Assembly (NCBI RefSeq): GCF_007954275.1
Contig: NZ_VOLT01000002.1
Location: forward strand, 434,001-498,000
Direction: 5' to 3'
DNA length: 64,000 nucleotides
Source: Colwellia demingiae
Lineage (GTDB): Bacteria; Pseudomonadota; Gammaproteobacteria; Enterobacterales; Alteromonadaceae
In this document: one piece after another, positions 36,610 through 46,170 of the stretch
Numbering within the stretch: the first letter of the stretch is position 1
How the letters are laid out: the number at the start of each line of letters is the position of its first letter
Position numbers and translations under genes: made by a program
The notes under the pieces: model-generated
Databases searched by the model: none
What the model saw: the letters and a program-made list of their open reading frames with translations, nothing else
What the model was told of the DNA's origin: nothing

Positions 36610-37665
36610 ATGACAGCTAATATAAAAATATCTATCAAAAAGCTCTATAAAATATTTGGCCCTGAGCCAGAAATGGCACTGCAACATGTTAAAAATGGCA
36701 TTGAAAAACCCGATCTTCTGGAACAGTACGGTCATGTATTGGGCTTGAAAGATATCAACATCGATATGTTAGATGGCCAGATTACTGTGATTATGGGCTT
36801 ATCTGGCTCTGGAAAATCTACTTTAATTCGCCATTTTAATCGGTTGATAGAACCCACTGATGGTCAGATTTTGATCGACGGTATTAATGTGATGGACTTA
36901 TCTGATGAAGAGCTACGTAAAATGCGCCAATCAGATATGTCGATGGTGTTTCAGAATTTTGCCCTACTGCCTCATAAAACAGTATTGGAAAATGCAGGTA
37001 CAGCTCTGCGAGTCAGAGGGATCTCAGCAGAAGAGGCCGACATCGAAGCTAAAAAATGGCTCGACCGAGTAGGTCTGACCGGTTTTGAAGGACACTATCC
37101 ACATCAGCTCTCTGGTGGTATGCAGCAACGAGTAGGTATCGCCAGAGCGCTGACCTCAAACTCGGCAGTGATGCTAATGGATGAAGCTTTTTCAGCACTG
37201 GATCCATTGATCCGTAATGATATGCAAGATCTACTGCTAGCTCTTCAAAAAGAGCTGCACAAAACGATTATCTTTATTAGCCATGATCTAGATGAAGCGC
37301 TTAAACTAGCCGACCATCTGGTTATTCTTAAAGATGGTGAAGTAATTCAACAAGGTGAACCCCAGCATATTCTATTAAACCCTTGCGACCCTTACATTGA
37401 AAGTTTTGTCAGCGAAATTAACCGAGTACGAGTACTGCGAGTACGTTCAGTGATGCAACCGCTACTTGATAAAGCCTTAGATACAGCTGGCAGTGTAGAC
37501 GTCAACGCTACGCTAGAAGATGTGATCTCTCAATCAGGTGGCGACACTAACAAGGTGTACTTAGTCAAGAAAGAAGATGAAGCTGTAGGGACTATATGTA
37601 TGAAAGACTTAGTGCGTGCTCTGGTACCCAGAGTTCCCTCCCAAAAAGAAGCTATTACGGCTTAG
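36610..37665 (+). CDS. proV: glycine betaine-type ABC ATPase (ProV-like)
   Basis: 351 aa. Walker A GLSGSGKST (about residues 62-70), Q loop MVFQNFALLPH, signature LSGGMQQRVGIARAL, Walker B VMLMDEAFSALDP, H loop FISHDLDEAL. The C-terminus has about 70 residues after the nucleotide domain, enough for one short CBS-like repeat rather than the pair often found in ProV. Energises uptake with the two preceding gene products. The repeat block at 37671 begins six bases after its stop codon. Confidence 0.88.
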   Translation: MTANIKISIKKLYKIFGPEPEMALQHVKNGIEKPDLLEQYGHVLGLKDINIDMLDGQITVIMGLSGSGKSTLIRHFNRLIEPTDGQILIDGINVMDLSDEELRKMRQSDMSMVFQNFALLPHKTVLENAGTALRVRGISAEEADIEAKKWLDRVGLTGFEGHYPHQLSGGMQQRVGIARALTSNSAVMLMDEAFSALDPLIRNDMQDLLLALQKELHKTIIFISHDLDEALKLADHLVILKDGEVIQQGEPQHILLNPCDPYIESFVSEINRVRVLRVRSVMQPLLDKALDTAGSVDVNATLEDVISQSGGDTNKVYLVKKEDEAVGTICMKDLVRALVPRVPSQKEAITA

Positions 37666-37670
37666 AGACA

Positions 37671-37813
37671 AGGCATTAATTGAAGAGAATGGTTACTCAG
37701 GAGAACATGCTCCTGAACAATCATTATTTCATTACAGCGCCTTGAATTGAAATTACTCAAGTACTCTGAAACCTGCATCTTGATTGATAACGGGTATATA
37801 CCCGTTCCACTTG
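37671..37813. repeat. composite repeat block right of proXWV
   Basis: Starts with AGGCATTAATTGAAGAGAAT (shared with the elements at 3376 and 33915), then a piece at about 37717-37798 that is the reverse complement of the left part of the 7700 element and ends GGGTATA, and finally TATACCCGTTCCACTTG (37797-37813), identical over 17 bases to the start of the 33915 element. Looks like fused remnants of two element types. Confidence 0.75.
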
Positions 37814-37868
37814 CTTTAAATATAATGATTTAACTTTCAATTACCAACCGTCTAATCCATATCAAATA

Positions 37869-38771
37869 TTATGATGTTAAATACTTCGAAAAATTCTCGA
37901 CCACATAATCCTTAAACGCTTTTAAACGTAGTGGTTGATGCTTATCTTGAACATAAACTAAATAAAATGGAGTGGATGCTACCTGCCATTGATCAAATAA
38001 TGGCACCAGTACTCCTTGTTCGAGTTCTGTTTTACAATAAAGCTCTGGCACCCTAATAATACCGTTACCTGAAATAGCTGAAGAGACCATCACTCTGCCA
38101 CTTTTACACGTAAGATTACCCGCTACGATCACTTCAACTTTTTTATTATTATCGCTATTAATGAACGTCCAGTTTTTTAAACTGCCAGCAATACATCGAT
38201 GATGTACCAATCCTTTTGGGTCATTCGGTTCACCATTTTTTGCTAAGTACTTAGGGCTCACATAGGTATTTATCTTTATATCGGTAAGTTTTCTTGCGAT
38301 AAGTGATGAATCGGCTAATTCTCCCATACGAAAAACGAAATCGAACTCTCCTGAGACCAGATCGACTCGCCGACTAGAAAAGTCTAGTTCGATATTAATA
38401 TCAGGGTACTGAACCATAAAATCACTAATTAACGAAGCAATGATCTCTTCTGCAATATAACCACCAACACAATTAATGCGAATATTGCCCGATAAAGAAT
38501 CAGCACTTTCGAGCACTCGATCAATAGCATGAGATATACCATTAAGTGATTGTTTACAGCGTTCATAAAATGCTTCACCTTGCGGTGTTAAATGTTGCGT
38601 GCGGGTAGTCCTTATCAATAAACTTACACCGAGGCTAGATTCTAATTGAGCTAACTGTTTGGAAATATGTGACCTTGAACACGCTAGTTCTTCAGCCGCT
38701 TTAGTAAAGCTCCCTTGCTCAGCCAGCACAACAAAAGTTCTGATATCAGAAAGACTCACGTGTTTTTTCAT
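37869..38771 (-). CDS. LysR-family transcriptional regulator
   Basis: 300 aa. HTH in LAEQGSFTKAAEELACSRSHISKQLAQLE and effector domain NIRINCVGGYIAEEIIASL, FDFVFRMGEL. Divergent to the SDR gene at 39062 across 290 bp that hold no other feature, so the SDR is the likely target. Confidence 0.85.
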   Translation of the reverse strand: MKKHVSLSDIRTFVVLAEQGSFTKAAEELACSRSHISKQLAQLESSLGVSLLIRTTRTQHLTPQGEAFYERCKQSLNGISHAIDRVLESADSLSGNIRINCVGGYIAEEIIASLISDFMVQYPDINIELDFSSRRVDLVSGEFDFVFRMGELADSSLIARKLTDIKINTYVSPKYLAKNGEPNDPKGLVHHRCIAGSLKNWTFINSDNNKKVEVIVAGNLTCKSGRVMVSSAISGNGIIRVPELYCKTELEQGVLVPLFDQWQVASTPFYLVYVQDKHQPLRLKAFKDYVVENFSKYLTS

Positions 38772-39061
38772 ACGACCTCTTTGTCAACTTAGAGTAAACA
38801 GATATGACTGTTGATGCATATATATCACCAAAAAACAGCAAAGTAAAACGGTGATAGTCGTTGGTTATTCCATTGATAAAATAGCCTATAAATTGCAACT
38901 ATAACTATCTCAGGGAGTGAGTAGATAGGTATACAATGTACTATAAAGCAATAGATTGGTAACTCCTAGTCATCAATGATGTGAGTAAAGTGCCATATAT
39001 CATTACCTAAGGTTTCTTTATTATTAACTCAACAGAAAAAATTCTATGACGAGGTATTAAT

Positions 39062-39781
39062 ATGAAAAATTTAGTGGTTATTACTGGCGCAAGCTCAGGT
39101 ATTGGTGAAGAGTTAGCGAAACAAATGAATGCACAAGGTCACCCTTTATTGTTGCTAGCAAGAAGAGTCGAAAAACTTGAAGCCCTTGGGCTTTCAAATA
39201 CTTTATGCATGAAAGTGGATGTGACTGATAAAGAAGCTTTCCAAAATGCGATAAACACAGCTACTGATAAGTATGGTCCTGTCGACCTACTGGTAAATAA
39301 TGCTGGTCTTATGTTACTTGGCCAAGTAGATGTTCAAAGTGCAGCTGAATGGAAAGCAATGTATGACGTGAATGTATTAGGTTTGTTAAATGGTATGCAA
39401 AGCGTACTACCGTCTATGAAGCAACGTAATACTGGCACGATCATCAATATTAGCTCGGTCGCTGGCAGAAAAACATTTGGTGACCATGCCGCTTATTGTG
39501 GGACTAAATTTGCTGTTCATGCTATTTCTGAGAACGTAAGAGAAGAAGTAGCTAATAACAACGTCAGAGTCATCACTATTGCCCCGGGTGCTGTTGAAAC
39601 AGAATTATTATCACACACCACTTCGAGTGATATCGTTTCAGGCTATGAGTCTTGGAAAAAAGAGATGGGCGGTGTTTTAGCGCCGATTGATGTCTCTAAC
39701 GCAATTTCGTACGCATATAATCAACCGCAAAACGTTTGTATTCGTGAGATTGTTTTAGCACCAACTAAACAGCAGCCATAA
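39062..39781 (+). CDS. short-chain dehydrogenase/reductase
   Basis: 239 aa classical SDR. Cofactor motif TGASSGIGEELA, NNAGLMLLG, catalytic Ser in IINISSVAG and Tyr/Lys in AAYCGTKFAVHAI, then PGAVETELL. NADP preference is suggested by RRVEK after the second strand. Resembles YdfG-type dehydrogenases; substrate unknown. ATG 39062 has GAGGT upstream. Confidence 0.88.
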   Translation: MKNLVVITGASSGIGEELAKQMNAQGHPLLLLARRVEKLEALGLSNTLCMKVDVTDKEAFQNAINTATDKYGPVDLLVNNAGLMLLGQVDVQSAAEWKAMYDVNVLGLLNGMQSVLPSMKQRNTGTIINISSVAGRKTFGDHAAYCGTKFAVHAISENVREEVANNNVRVITIAPGAVETELLSHTTSSDIVSGYESWKKEMGGVLAPIDVSNAISYAYNQPQNVCIREIVLAPTKQQP

Positions 39782-39799
39782 TTAAATAAATATAAAATC

Positions 39800-39828
39800 A
39801 AAGCGCTTCATATTTTTGAAGTGCTTTT
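39800..39828 (+). terminator. terminator after the SDR gene
   Basis: AAAGCGCTTCA / TGAAGTGCTTTT stem with one G-T and a 6-base loop, ending in T4. Confidence 0.8.
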
Positions 39829-39902
39829 CCTCAAATCGTTGCAGATATTATGACGAACAATATCAAAAACAACTTCACTCATTTTTATTTAACAAAAAAA
39901 AC

Positions 39903-40784
39903 TTATCTCTTATCTACTGACTGCAATAACAAGCGATACAAATTTTTAGTCGCAGAGCCAGTTTTATCCGCTTTAGGCAATGCTAGGTGCAATGGGACAT
40001 GATAACAATTTGAATATTCTACATTGAGAATAACTAAGTCCGGATCATTCTGTCTTTTGATAATATGTTCAGGTATACGGCAATAACCCAAACCATGCTT
40101 AACCGCTTGCAAAGCATGGTCAAAATTATCTACCGTGATACGTTGATTCGATTTCAACCATCCAACATCTCTTTTTACTGACTCTCCTAAATCTCGAGTG
40201 ACTATTTGTCTATTTACTGCCAGATCAGCCATGCAAAGTTCAGGTTTACTCGCTAATGGGTGACTTTTCATCACAATAGGTAACATATTTACTGTACCAA
40301 ACGACTCACAAGGATAGTTAGTTATAGGAAGAGTTATGATTGAAATATCGGCACTTTCTTGCTCTACCATACTAGAGGTTTTCGATAATGAGGTCTCAAT
40401 AACTTTTATTGAAGTTGTGCTATTTCCTTCAAGAAAAATTGCCAGAGGCTCGTATAACCATTTACGGTCGCACAAGTGATCAATAGCAATAATAATTTCT
40501 GATTCAACTCCCTGTGCTAACTGAATACTGATCTCTTCCAAGGCTTGAGCTTGCTCTATCATCGATTGTGCACGTCGTAATAAAGACTTGCCATCATCTG
40601 TCAATACAGCTCGACGTCCTTCAACTTTTACAACAGAAATACCTAGCTGACTTTCTAATTTTTTGATGGCGTAAATCAATGTGGTATGACTTTTATTTAG
40701 CGCAGTTGCCGCCGCTTGAATACTGCCAGCCTTATCTACCTCAAATAAGGTTAACCATTGGTCTAGCGTTGTTTTTAGTCTCAT
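39903..40784 (-). CDS. LysR-family transcriptional regulator
   Basis: 293 aa. HTH in FEVDKAGSIQAAATALNKSHTTLIYAIKKLE; effector domain with IIIAIDHLCDRKWLYEPL. Divergent to the YdhR gene (145-bp gap), which it may control. Confidence 0.85.
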   Translation of the reverse strand: MRLKTTLDQWLTLFEVDKAGSIQAAATALNKSHTTLIYAIKKLESQLGISVVKVEGRRAVLTDDGKSLLRRAQSMIEQAQALEEISIQLAQGVESEIIIAIDHLCDRKWLYEPLAIFLEGNSTTSIKVIETSLSKTSSMVEQESADISIITLPITNYPCESFGTVNMLPIVMKSHPLASKPELCMADLAVNRQIVTRDLGESVKRDVGWLKSNQRITVDNFDHALQAVKHGLGYCRIPEHIIKRQNDPDLVILNVEYSNCYHVPLHLALPKADKTGSATKNLYRLLLQSVDKR

Positions 40785-40929
40785 TGGTCTATTTATTCCA
40801 CAGTTACACGCAGTTTTATGAACTTTAATGTGTAATTTTTATAGGTAACATAGCATATATCACCTAAACAAAGCACAACGCTTTGTAATGATCTTAACTA
40901 ATAAACAACAAACCTATTGGAGAAATACC

Positions 40930-41244
40930 ATGAAAAAGCTATTACAAGTAGATTTCGATTTTACTGGCCCATTCGGTGAAGAAATGTCGACCCTGTTGAT
41001 GGATTTAGCACAATCAATAAACAATGAACCAGGAATGATTTGGAAAATTTGGACTGAAAACCCTAAAGAACAATTAGGAGGAGGCATTTATTTATTTGAA
41101 AATGAAGCCTATGCACAAGCATATTTAGAAATGCACTCAGCGCGTTTAAAAGAGATGGGAGTAGAGAAAATTAGAGGGCATATCTTTGATATTAACCTGC
41201 CCTTGTCAACAATTAACCATGCCCCAATGACTGAGGTGAAATAA
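40930..41244 (+). CDS. ydhR: YdhR-family putative monooxygenase
   Basis: 104 aa from ATG 40930, preceded by GGAG at 40919-40922; an upstream in-frame ATG at 40888 lacks a ribosome site. Whole-length YdhR pattern: LLQVDFDFTGPFGEEM, EPGMIWKIWTENPKEQLGGGIYLFENE, LKEMGVEKIRGHIFDIN. Ferredoxin-like dimeric fold related to antibiotic-biosynthesis monooxygenases; substrate unknown. Its stop overlaps the start of the next gene (TAATG). Confidence 0.85.
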   Translation: MKKLLQVDFDFTGPFGEEMSTLLMDLAQSINNEPGMIWKIWTENPKEQLGGGIYLFENEAYAQAYLEMHSARLKEMGVEKIRGHIFDINLPLSTINHAPMTEVK

Positions 41245-41618
41245 TGATGAATAGTAGAACCTTTTTAACACTACATGGCGTGATCAATAGTGTGTTTGCT
41301 TTTGTCTTATTTTTCATTCCTCATCTTGTTTGGCCAATGTACGGTGTAGAAATAAATGACCAATATGCTTATTTCCTGTCACAACATACAAGCATCTTTT
41401 TAGGTGGAATAGGCGCTATCAGTCTGCTATTAAGAGATATTGAAGAAGGTGAAACGGCCAAAAAATTATTCTTAGCCCTATTTATCACAAATATCTTAGG
41501 TGTGGTAATTACCCTATATGCGGGTGCGACAGGAATATTTGTCGGTTTTGGTTGGAGTGATCCTGCATTTTTCATTGTTCTGTCAGTGCTCAGTTATTTT
41601 CAATTTAAAAAGCAATAA
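41244..41618 (+). CDS. small four-helix membrane protein, unknown
   Basis: 124 aa with four hydrophobic stretches (about residues 8-28, 45-62, 73-95, 100-120) and short loops. Translationally coupled to ydhR through the TAATG overlap. Resembles DUF4345-like small membrane proteins in layout, but I cannot assign it firmly. Confidence 0.65.
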   Translation: MMNSRTFLTLHGVINSVFAFVLFFIPHLVWPMYGVEINDQYAYFLSQHTSIFLGGIGAISLLLRDIEEGETAKKLFLALFITNILGVVITLYAGATGIFVGFGWSDPAFFIVLSVLSYFQFKKQ

Positions 41619-41626
41619 TGCAAAAT

Positions 41627-41654
41627 GATACGCTTTATAACTTTAAAGCGTATC
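41627..41654. terminator. hairpin after the YdhR operon
   Basis: GATACGCTTTA / TAAAGCGTATC perfect 11-bp stem with a 6-base loop, nine bases after the stop codon; no strong T-run. Confidence 0.6.
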
Positions 41655-41953
41655 CATTTAATAAAACAAAACTACATGAAATAGATACGGTATTCACATT
41701 GTATTATTGTATTGTTAATAAAAACCGAAATAGACTATTGTTAATATTACTAAGTAAAACAACTGGTTGACGAGTTAACTGGTGTCAAAATAATTTACAG
41801 ATTATTTTAACTCTATAAATTTCAACTTCCATTTTATTGAAATAACTAAACTTTTCCAAACTGGTACGATTAGTGCTTTAATCATTCTATATACAAATAT
41901 TATAATTAATATTTACATTCATATTTATTTTAAATTTATTAAAGAGGTTCAAT

Positions 41954-42631
41954 ATGAACATAAAACTTATCCCACTTTTAGTACTCACAGCTACTCTTAC
42001 TTTTCTAACGCCAACGGCTAATGCAAGTTTAATTCTTGGTACAGGTACTTCGGCATTAGTTGGTGGCGATTTAACTGACCCTGAAAATGATGGTTTGGTT
42101 AATTCTAACGTTAACTATGATGCAACATTTCGTTCAAGTGTAGAACCTGGTTTTGGCGGCGGTGAATTTGCATTCAATGTATTTGATAACACCTTAACAA
42201 GTCGCAACGGTAAATGGTGTTGTAGTGGTGGAAACGTTTGGGTCGAAGCAGACTTTGGTACAGACCGTTATATATTAGACATGTTTACACTATCTTCGGC
42301 AAATGACGTACCGAGTAGAGATTCTGATCAATGGAGAATTTTAGGCTCTAATGATGGCATTAATTACACTGCGCTTTATTCTTATGATGTAGCTGGCCAG
42401 TCTATTTGGGGTTCAGATCGTTTTGAAGTGGTTCAATTTTCAAATAATGCTGATTATAACGTTAATACCGCATACAGTATTTTCCGCTACCAATCGACTT
42501 CTGTTGTAAGTGGTTCAAATCATCAGTTAGGTGAAATTGAGTTTTTTGGCACTAAGATTCCAGAGCCTTCAACAATTGCTATTTTTGCCTTAGGTCTTAT
42601 TGGCTTAGCATCTCGTCAATTTAAGAAGTAA
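41954..42631 (+). CDS. PEP-CTERM exported protein
   Basis: 225 aa. Signal peptide (PLLVLTATLTFLTPTANA) and a C-terminal PEP-CTERM tail: IPEPSTIAIFALGLIGLASRQFKK minus its edges, i.e. the PEP motif, one membrane helix and a basic end, the sorting signal handled by exosortase. The middle looks like a discoidin/F5-8C-type beta domain (DSDQWRILGSNDGINYTALY). Implies that an exosortase/EPS system exists elsewhere in the genome. The 300 bp upstream contain only AT-rich sequence and a hairpin. Confidence 0.8.
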   Translation: MNIKLIPLLVLTATLTFLTPTANASLILGTGTSALVGGDLTDPENDGLVNSNVNYDATFRSSVEPGFGGGEFAFNVFDNTLTSRNGKWCCSGGNVWVEADFGTDRYILDMFTLSSANDVPSRDSDQWRILGSNDGINYTALYSYDVAGQSIWGSDRFEVVQFSNNADYNVNTAYSIFRYQSTSVVSGSNHQLGEIEFFGTKIPEPSTIAIFALGLIGLASRQFKK

Positions 42632-42661
42632 TCTTAAGCATTCAAATGGTATAGATTCTAT

Positions 42662-42693
42662 AAAACACTGATTATAATGATCAGTGTTTTTTT
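42662..42693 (+). terminator. terminator after the PEP-CTERM gene
   Basis: AAAACACTGAT / ATCAGTGTTTT with 7-base loop and T7. Confidence 0.9.
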
Positions 42694-43122
42694 GTTTCTG
42701 AAGATTAGTTATTTATAAATTAAAATAAAGTATTCATCAAAGAGCGAGTAGCCATAGCTACACTATATGAGTGCTGTTTTCCCTCATTATCCTCTATCCA
42801 TTGAAACATCTCAGTACTTACTTATTAACCACAGCGGTTCTATAAATAACCTGTTTTCTGCATTTGCTAATTTAGTCGGCTGCTTTAAATTTTGACTGTG
42901 TTAATAAGAGTTAAAATTAGCATTTTTTTACTTAGTTGACGCAAGGTAATGAAAAGCTTAAGGTCTTCTTAGAGCGAAAAGAAAATATTCAAGACACTCC
43001 AATTTATGCTCAACCCATAATATTAGCTAACCAAGTAAGTTAATAGATGATTCGATGCTTTGAAAAGCGTAGTAATGTACTTTCAGCGTCAAAGTTAAAA
43101 CAACTACATATTTAAGTGAGCA
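42694..43122. other. non-coding gap before the diguanylate cyclase gene
   Basis: 429 bp of AT-rich sequence. I find no frame with a recognisable product, no strong hairpin and no riboswitch I know; in particular no c-di-GMP aptamer pattern. It must hold the promoter of the cyclase gene. Confidence 0.5.
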
Positions 43123-45306
43123 ATGGCAAACATATCCACTAAAGCGAGTTCATTCCTTCACTCCAATCAGTACTTATTAGCGCTGCTCTTTGGAGTTATA
43201 GGGGCAATAGTCAATCTATATCCAATAGAGTTAGCTTTTAGTATTGCACTTGTTGTTGGTAATACCGCCTACATTGTTGCCGCTTCATTTCTACGTCCCG
43301 GTCTAACATTACTTTGCGCTCTCATCAGCGTTATTCCACTTTATTTCTATTGGGGTCATCCATTTGGCTTCCTTACTTTTGGCCTTGAAGCGTGGTTCAT
43401 TTCAATGTTACGAGCAAGGGGTTGGTATGTACTTACTGCTGACTTACTTTATTGGTTAGTTATTGGTATGCCGCTTACTGCTTTGCTTATCTGGAGCAAC
43501 ATGGAGTTTGCCCAAAGTTTCATGCTCTTTAGTGTATTGAAACAAGCTATCAATGCAATGCTCTATACTTCCTTAGCTTGTATTTTTCTGTTCACTTTTA
43601 ATGATTATTTCCAATCGATAAAATCAAGTCAACCGCCATTAGTTAAAAGTTTACCCAAATGGCTTTTGTATTCATTTTGGAGTATTTCTGCCTTTTTTGT
43701 TATTTGTGTTTCATTGGTACTCAGTACTAATTTTAGCGAGTTTCAGAAGGCACAACTTGAAAAAGAATTAGAAATTAACAATAACTATATTACCCATATT
43801 GGCAATAGTTATTTAAATGAACATCAACAAGCGATTGAAAATATCGCCTACCAACTTTCTAGCATAACAGCCCCTGAAGAAAGGCAAAAAGCCCTGTCAA
43901 AATTTCACCATTTATACCCTGGTTTTTTAACCATGCTGATTGCCACCGAGCAAGGCGAAATAGAACTCGCATCACCAAATTCCATTATGGAAAAATTAGC
44001 TGTTGACCAACGTTCCGTAATCGACCGCCCTTACTTCATTCATGCTATGGAAGAACAAAAGTTATTCGTTTCTGCCGTATTTCTAGGTAGAGGTTTTGGT
44101 GCTGACCCCATTATTGCCATCAGTGCTCCACTCTATCAAGGTGGTCAAGTAAATGGCCCTTCAGGTATTGTTGAAGGCTCCTTGAATTTAGGAAAGTTTG
44201 GCCTTTATGACAAAATAGGCCACGATGAAAAGCTAATCAAAACGATTGTAACGGATCAAAATGACCGAATTATCTATTCTTCAGATAGTTTGCAACTAGA
44301 GGCCTTATCGGGATTTACCTATGAAGATCGTGCCTATAAAAATTCATCAAATTTAATCAGTTTAAAATCAGAAAAAAATGAAGGTGAAATGTTCATTCAC
44401 AAGCAAACGCAATTAATGAATGACTGGAAAATACATTCCTTGATAGAACATAAGTTTTCTTTGAAAAACATAGAAGACTTGTACTTAGTTATGTTTTTAA
44501 CACTGTTTGTTACTTTACTTACAGCCAGCTTTTTTGCAAAGAGATTCGCCATTCATTTAAGTCGCCCACTGAAATTCGTTATGGATGAATTATCAAAAGG
44601 CAAAAAAACAGGTGATTTCAGAGATGTTCCTTACGAAACGCCCACCGAAATTCAAAAACTTTACCAAGAATTAAAAGTTAACCGTCTTGCACTGCTGGAT
44701 AATCAAGAAGAATTACAAAAGCAGGTTTTAAAAAGAACAGAAGAACTTAACCAAGCAAACCGTAAATTAACGGAACAAGCCAATACCGACACGTTAACAG
44801 GACTCTATAACCGCCGATATTTTGAAAAGAATTTTAAAATGATGCAATCAATTTTTTCTCGAAATAAGTCGAACTTGATGTATGCAATAATTGATTTAGA
44901 TTTGTTTAAAAACATTAATGATACACACGGACATTTGTTCGGTGATTATTGTTTGCTTACCGTGGCAAACATGCTTAAGACATTTTTTAATCGCGATTCT
45001 GATCTTGTTGCTCGCTTTGGTGGGGAAGAATTTGTCGTTGTTTCTCAATGTGATGATGTTGAAATACTTAGGTCGCGAATGGAGAGTTTTCTTCAACAAG
45101 TCGCTGCCTATGCATTTAAAGATGATGGTAAAGGGCCTATCACATTAACCATTTCAGTTGGCATAGCGGTAGGAGAAGCGAGTTATTCTAATCTACAGGA
45201 AGATTGGTTTGCCGTTGCTGATGAGTGCCTTTACGATGCTAAAGATAATGGTCGAAATCAAACGAAAATAACAGTGCTAGATATTGCAGCTAAAGCAAAC
45301 GTTTAA
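43123..45306 (+). CDS. membrane diguanylate cyclase with N-terminal multi-pass and Cache-like sensor
   Basis: 727 aa. The first 200 residues contain about six hydrophobic helices (MASE-like), then a periplasmic sensor of roughly 240 residues with Cache/PDC wording (RSVIDRPYFIHAMEEQKLFVS, DPIIAISAPLYQGGQVNGPSGIVEGSLN), another membrane helix (about 450-470), a coiled linker, and GGDEF from about 560. Active site GGEEF (about 632-636) and upstream RDSD, the RxxD inhibitory site, are intact, so cyclic di-GMP synthesis with feedback control is expected. Ends five bases before the left copy of the glmS-terminator repeat. Confidence 0.85.
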   Translation: MANISTKASSFLHSNQYLLALLFGVIGAIVNLYPIELAFSIALVVGNTAYIVAASFLRPGLTLLCALISVIPLYFYWGHPFGFLTFGLEAWFISMLRARGWYVLTADLLYWLVIGMPLTALLIWSNMEFAQSFMLFSVLKQAINAMLYTSLACIFLFTFNDYFQSIKSSQPPLVKSLPKWLLYSFWSISAFFVICVSLVLSTNFSEFQKAQLEKELEINNNYITHIGNSYLNEHQQAIENIAYQLSSITAPEERQKALSKFHHLYPGFLTMLIATEQGEIELASPNSIMEKLAVDQRSVIDRPYFIHAMEEQKLFVSAVFLGRGFGADPIIAISAPLYQGGQVNGPSGIVEGSLNLGKFGLYDKIGHDEKLIKTIVTDQNDRIIYSSDSLQLEALSGFTYEDRAYKNSSNLISLKSEKNEGEMFIHKQTQLMNDWKIHSLIEHKFSLKNIEDLYLVMFLTLFVTLLTASFFAKRFAIHLSRPLKFVMDELSKGKKTGDFRDVPYETPTEIQKLYQELKVNRLALLDNQEELQKQVLKRTEELNQANRKLTEQANTDTLTGLYNRRYFEKNFKMMQSIFSRNKSNLMYAIIDLDLFKNINDTHGHLFGDYCLLTVANMLKTFFNRDSDLVARFGGEEFVVVSQCDDVEILRSRMESFLQQVAAYAFKDDGKGPITLTISVGIAVGEASYSNLQEDWFAVADECLYDAKDNGRNQTKITVLDIAAKANV

Positions 45307-45310
45307 TACC

Positions 45311-45401
45311 AATAAAAAAGCGACTACTCTGTGAGTAAGTCGCTTTGTTAAATTCGAATTATTGAGAACTGGTATTAAAAATTATCAATAATTCCGCCAC
45401 C
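45311..45401. repeat. 91-bp direct repeat, left copy (glmS terminator region)
   Basis: Identical at 90 of 91 positions to 60400-60490 (C at 45394 is G at 60483). It includes the bulged hairpin AAAGCGACT..AGTCGCTTT (45314-45346) that terminates glmS on the minus strand in the right copy. Ends in CCACC directly in front of the TGTGGG transposon-like end. Marks the glmS-distal edge of the island. Confidence 0.9.
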
Positions 45402-45559
45402 TGTGGGTTCTAAATAAAGTTGGAAACATTTTTCTCTTACAGGGCTATTTTTGCCGTTAAGCTAAAATAGGCTTCTTTAAATAAAGATCGAAACAAACTT
45501 GGTACCAAGCTTTTTTACGTTCAAATACTACCAAAATACCGCTGAATAAAGTTGGAAAC
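45402..45559. mobile_element. Tn7-like transposon left end with three TnsB-type boxes
   Basis: TGTGGG at 45402-45407 is followed, after 5 bases, by AATAAAGTTGGAAAC (45413-45427); further boxes are AATAAAGATCGAAAC (45480-45494) and AATAAAGTTGGAAAC (45545-45559), spaced 67 and 65 bp. From memory the E. coli Tn7 left end has TGTGGG, 5 bases, AATAAAGT, 3 bases, AAAC and three spaced TnsB sites over about 150 bp; the layout here coincides base for base in the fixed positions. The position (beyond the glmS terminator) and orientation (left end away from glmS) also fit Tn7. No tnsABCDE and no right end are visible in the window. Confidence 0.82.
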
Positions 45560-45670
45560 GAAAGAATCACTTATATTCACTCATAATCACTAAATAATCA
45601 CCTCTCTATCATCGTCCTTACTTAACTAACCCACGTATAGTTTCTGCTGTTCATTCAACAGGAGAAAATT

Positions 45671-45801
45671 ATGAATAATCAACAAAGCAAACATAAGTCA
45701 AACCAAGCTAATTCGAATAAAGGTACGACAGGAACAAACAACGAGGATCAAAAAACGAGGATCAAAAAACACTTGATATTAAAAAGCTGATCACAAAATA
45801 G
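45671..45801 (+). pseudogene. small ORF frameshifted by a 14-bp tandem duplication
   Basis: ATG 45671 with GGAG at 45661-45664 opens a 39-aa frame (MNNQQSKHKSNQANSNKGTT...) to TGA 45788-45790. AACGAGGATCAAAA is present twice in tandem (45740-45767). Removing one copy joins NNEDQK to TLDIKKLITK and moves the stop to TAG 45799-45801. It resembles very small Asn/Lys/Gly-rich proteins common in marine gammaproteobacteria, function unknown. The remaining stretch to 46170 shows no gene, only GTTA repeats at 46024-46044. Confidence 0.45.
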
Positions 45802-46170
45802 TGTTCTTAACTAATTATTTAAAGTTTATAAAATCGAACACATTATGTTAAATATTATTGTACAAGTAGCTAAATTTAATAATTAAAAAACTAAATAGTC
45901 TAAATTTAGCGCCCAACCATATCACTTTAATTAGCAGTATAAGAAAACCTAATAGTAGTGGATGGCGGAAAGTGATAGTGATTGAAGGCTGTTATTTAGC
46001 AACTTATATTGAATTCAGATGAGTTAGCTAGTTAGTTAGTTAGTTAATTAGGAGTCAGCATTAATACCTTTATAGGTTTCAGCTGACACTGCGACTGTAT
46101 GTTTTTGAGATAATTACTCCAGAAACAAACCTTAAAAAATATATATAAAATTATAAAGAGGTATTGAAGT
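45802..46170. other. non-coding leader region of the island operon
   Basis: About 370 bp. Contains a short GTTA microsatellite (about 46026-46044: TAGTTAGTTAGTTAGTTA) and AT-rich sequence that should hold the promoter of the permease operon. No other structure recognised. Confidence 0.5.

Noticed and set aside
42694..43122. c-di-GMP riboswitch before the diguanylate cyclase gene
   Set aside because: A GACGCAAGG-like string near 42939 does not continue into the aptamer pattern and no matching stems are present.
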